Shown here: positions 5,224-5,880 of the stretch, in pieces
How positions within the stretch are numbered: position 1 is the first letter of the stretch
How the letters are laid out: each line of letters begins with the position of its first letter
DNA from: Clostridiales bacterium DTU092
GTDB lineage: Bacteria > Bacillota > Clostridia > Caldicoprobacterales > Caldicoprobacteraceae
Length of the DNA: 5,880 nucleotides
NCBI GenBank assembly: GCA_001513505.1
Contig: LFTM01000208.1
Coordinates: 365-6,244, forward strand
Direction of reading: 5' to 3'
Position numbers and translations under genes: made by a program
Notes under the pieces: model-generated
What the model saw: the letters and a program-made list of their open reading frames with translations, nothing else
Told to the model about the DNA's origin: nothing
Databases searched by the model: none

Positions 5224-5254
5224 GACAACATTAACATTGCTAAAGGTGGTAAAA

Positions 5255-5818
5255 TTGAAGACAGGCAAAAATTATGAAAGCTTATACAGAAGGAACCAAA
5301 AGACAGGCCGTGTAATCATAGACATTAACCTTGGAGATTATCTTGAATTTTTTCATGAATGGGATAACGCTGCATTCAGAAAAAGGGATATACATCCGGA
5401 GCTGGTTCAGTTCCTCGATCTATGCTCTGAAGAGATCCCCTTGCGAAATAAATTAGAAATCGTTTTCACGATAGGTACAAACAAAAGCCCTGAAAAAGAA
5501 GAAATGATCCGGACAAGTTACAGGAACTATTATAACTCTGTTAAACGTTTGGAAACCCGGAAGACAAAGAGGATTATAAAAATTTCAGCTATTCTTCTAT
5601 CGATAGCCCTTACTCTTCTGACCGCATACGGGTTATTGGTGGATTTCAGGGAAAGCAATATAATTTCAAAAGTTTTGCTTGAAAGCTTATTGATTGGCGG
5701 ATGGGTATTTACTTGGGAGGCTGTTCACATGTTGTTCCTTGACATCATTGAACCGTTTCGCAGGCGTCGTGAAATAAAACGCTTTCTGGAAGCAGAACTC
5801 ACTTTCAAATATTTATAG
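5255..5818 (+). CDS. Unrecognised membrane protein with two transmembrane helices
   Basis: The 187-residue product has a soluble N-terminal part (about 1-105) and two hydrophobic segments, near 107-129 (IIKISAILLSIALTLLTAYG) and 140-165 (VLLESLLIGGWVFTWEAVHM onward), followed by a basic tail starting EPFRRRREIKRF. The basic residues before helix 1 and after helix 2 suggest that both ends face the cytoplasm. The N-terminal part carries a distinctive stretch DINLGDYLEFFHEWDNAAFR (23-42), then RDIHPELVQFLDLCSEEIPL (44-63). These look like family signatures, but I cannot name a characterised family. The start is TTG at 5255, 5 bases after AAAGGTGG (5242..5249). An in-frame TTG at 5237 has no ribosome site and would add six residues. 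It is the only plus-strand gene in the window, divergent from the others. The 62 bases after its stop show no terminator. Confidence 0.78.
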   Translation: MKTGKNYESLYRRNQKTGRVIIDINLGDYLEFFHEWDNAAFRKRDIHPELVQFLDLCSEEIPLRNKLEIVFTIGTNKSPEKEEMIRTSYRNYYNSVKRLETRKTKRIIKISAILLSIALTLLTAYGLLVDFRESNIISKVLLESLLIGGWVFTWEAVHMLFLDIIEPFRRRREIKRFLEAELTFKYL

Positions 5819-5880
5819 AATCAGTAGTGTTGCAGAAAAAAATTTACTGAAAGTCAATGGATAATAAGTGCCTATGCTTC

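Larger units (their letters stand above)
4805..5254. other. Divergent intergenic region
   Basis: These 450 bases separate the minus-strand ORF at 4556..4804 from the plus-strand gene at 5255. The minus-strand leader side (4840..4880) has several G-rich ribosome-site-like stretches but no well-placed start codon. The middle contains candidate promoters in both directions. On the minus strand, two overlapping open frames (5237..5082, 51 codons with an ATG, and 5097..4966, 43 codons without a start) join into plausible protein sequence if one base is missing near 5095; this may be a decayed gene. On the plus strand a 30-codon ORF with a CxxC (5142..5234) lacks a ribosome site. I see no tRNA, known riboswitch or mobile-element end. 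Confidence 0.5.

Noticed and set aside
5856..5880. ATG opening a frame to the right window edge
   Set aside because: Only eight codons are visible and no ribosome site is present.

Overview
The window looks like a piece of chromosome from a low-GC Bacillota, most probably an anaerobic member of class Clostridia. Intergenic DNA is AT-rich, ribosome sites are AGGAGG-like, promoters match the vegetative TTGACA/TATAAT form, intrinsic hairpin terminators end in T-runs, and several genes start with TTG or GTG. The protein families (a clostridial orotate-phosphoribosyltransferase-like protein, a CNNM/CorC transporter, a CoA-disulfide reductase fused to rhodanese) agree with this. I see no CRISPR array, rRNA, tRNA or insertion sequence.

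Layout. Everything from the left edge to about 4.93 kb reads on the minus strand. At the left edge (1..118) pieces of what looks like an ACT-domain gene lie in three different frames, so it is probably a broken gene. Next comes a 213-residue phosphoribosyltransferase-like protein (205..846) with its own strong promoter (1010..1038). That promoter abuts the terminator of the CNNM/CorC-family membrane protein (1088..2380). Upstream of the transporter is an arrangement not covered by the usual feature list: a textbook promoter (2598..2626), a 33-codon small ORF with a strong ribosome site (2460..2561), and a hairpin plus T-run (2423..2465) whose left arm is the last codon and stop of that small ORF. 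This looks like a leader-peptide attenuator for a putative Mg2+ transporter. A second terminator (2758..2785) closes a CoA-disulfide/persulfide reductase with a C-terminal rhodanese domain (2795..4444), preceded by an unrecognised ORF of 82 codons (4556..4804).

The gap 4805..5254 separates divergent genes. It holds candidate promoters in both directions and, on the minus strand, two overlapping open frames that may be another decayed gene. On the right a plus-strand gene (5255..5818) encodes an unrecognised two-helix membrane protein.

Working together: the genes do not form one pathway. The clearest functional unit is promoter, leader ORF, attenuator and CNNM transporter, for which I propose translation-coupled control of metal (Mg2+) transport. 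The reductase-rhodanese fusion is a self-contained thiol/persulfide enzyme. Frame breaks at the left edge and near 4850 and 5090 could reflect real gene decay or small indels in the assembly; two of the three lie beside homopolymers.
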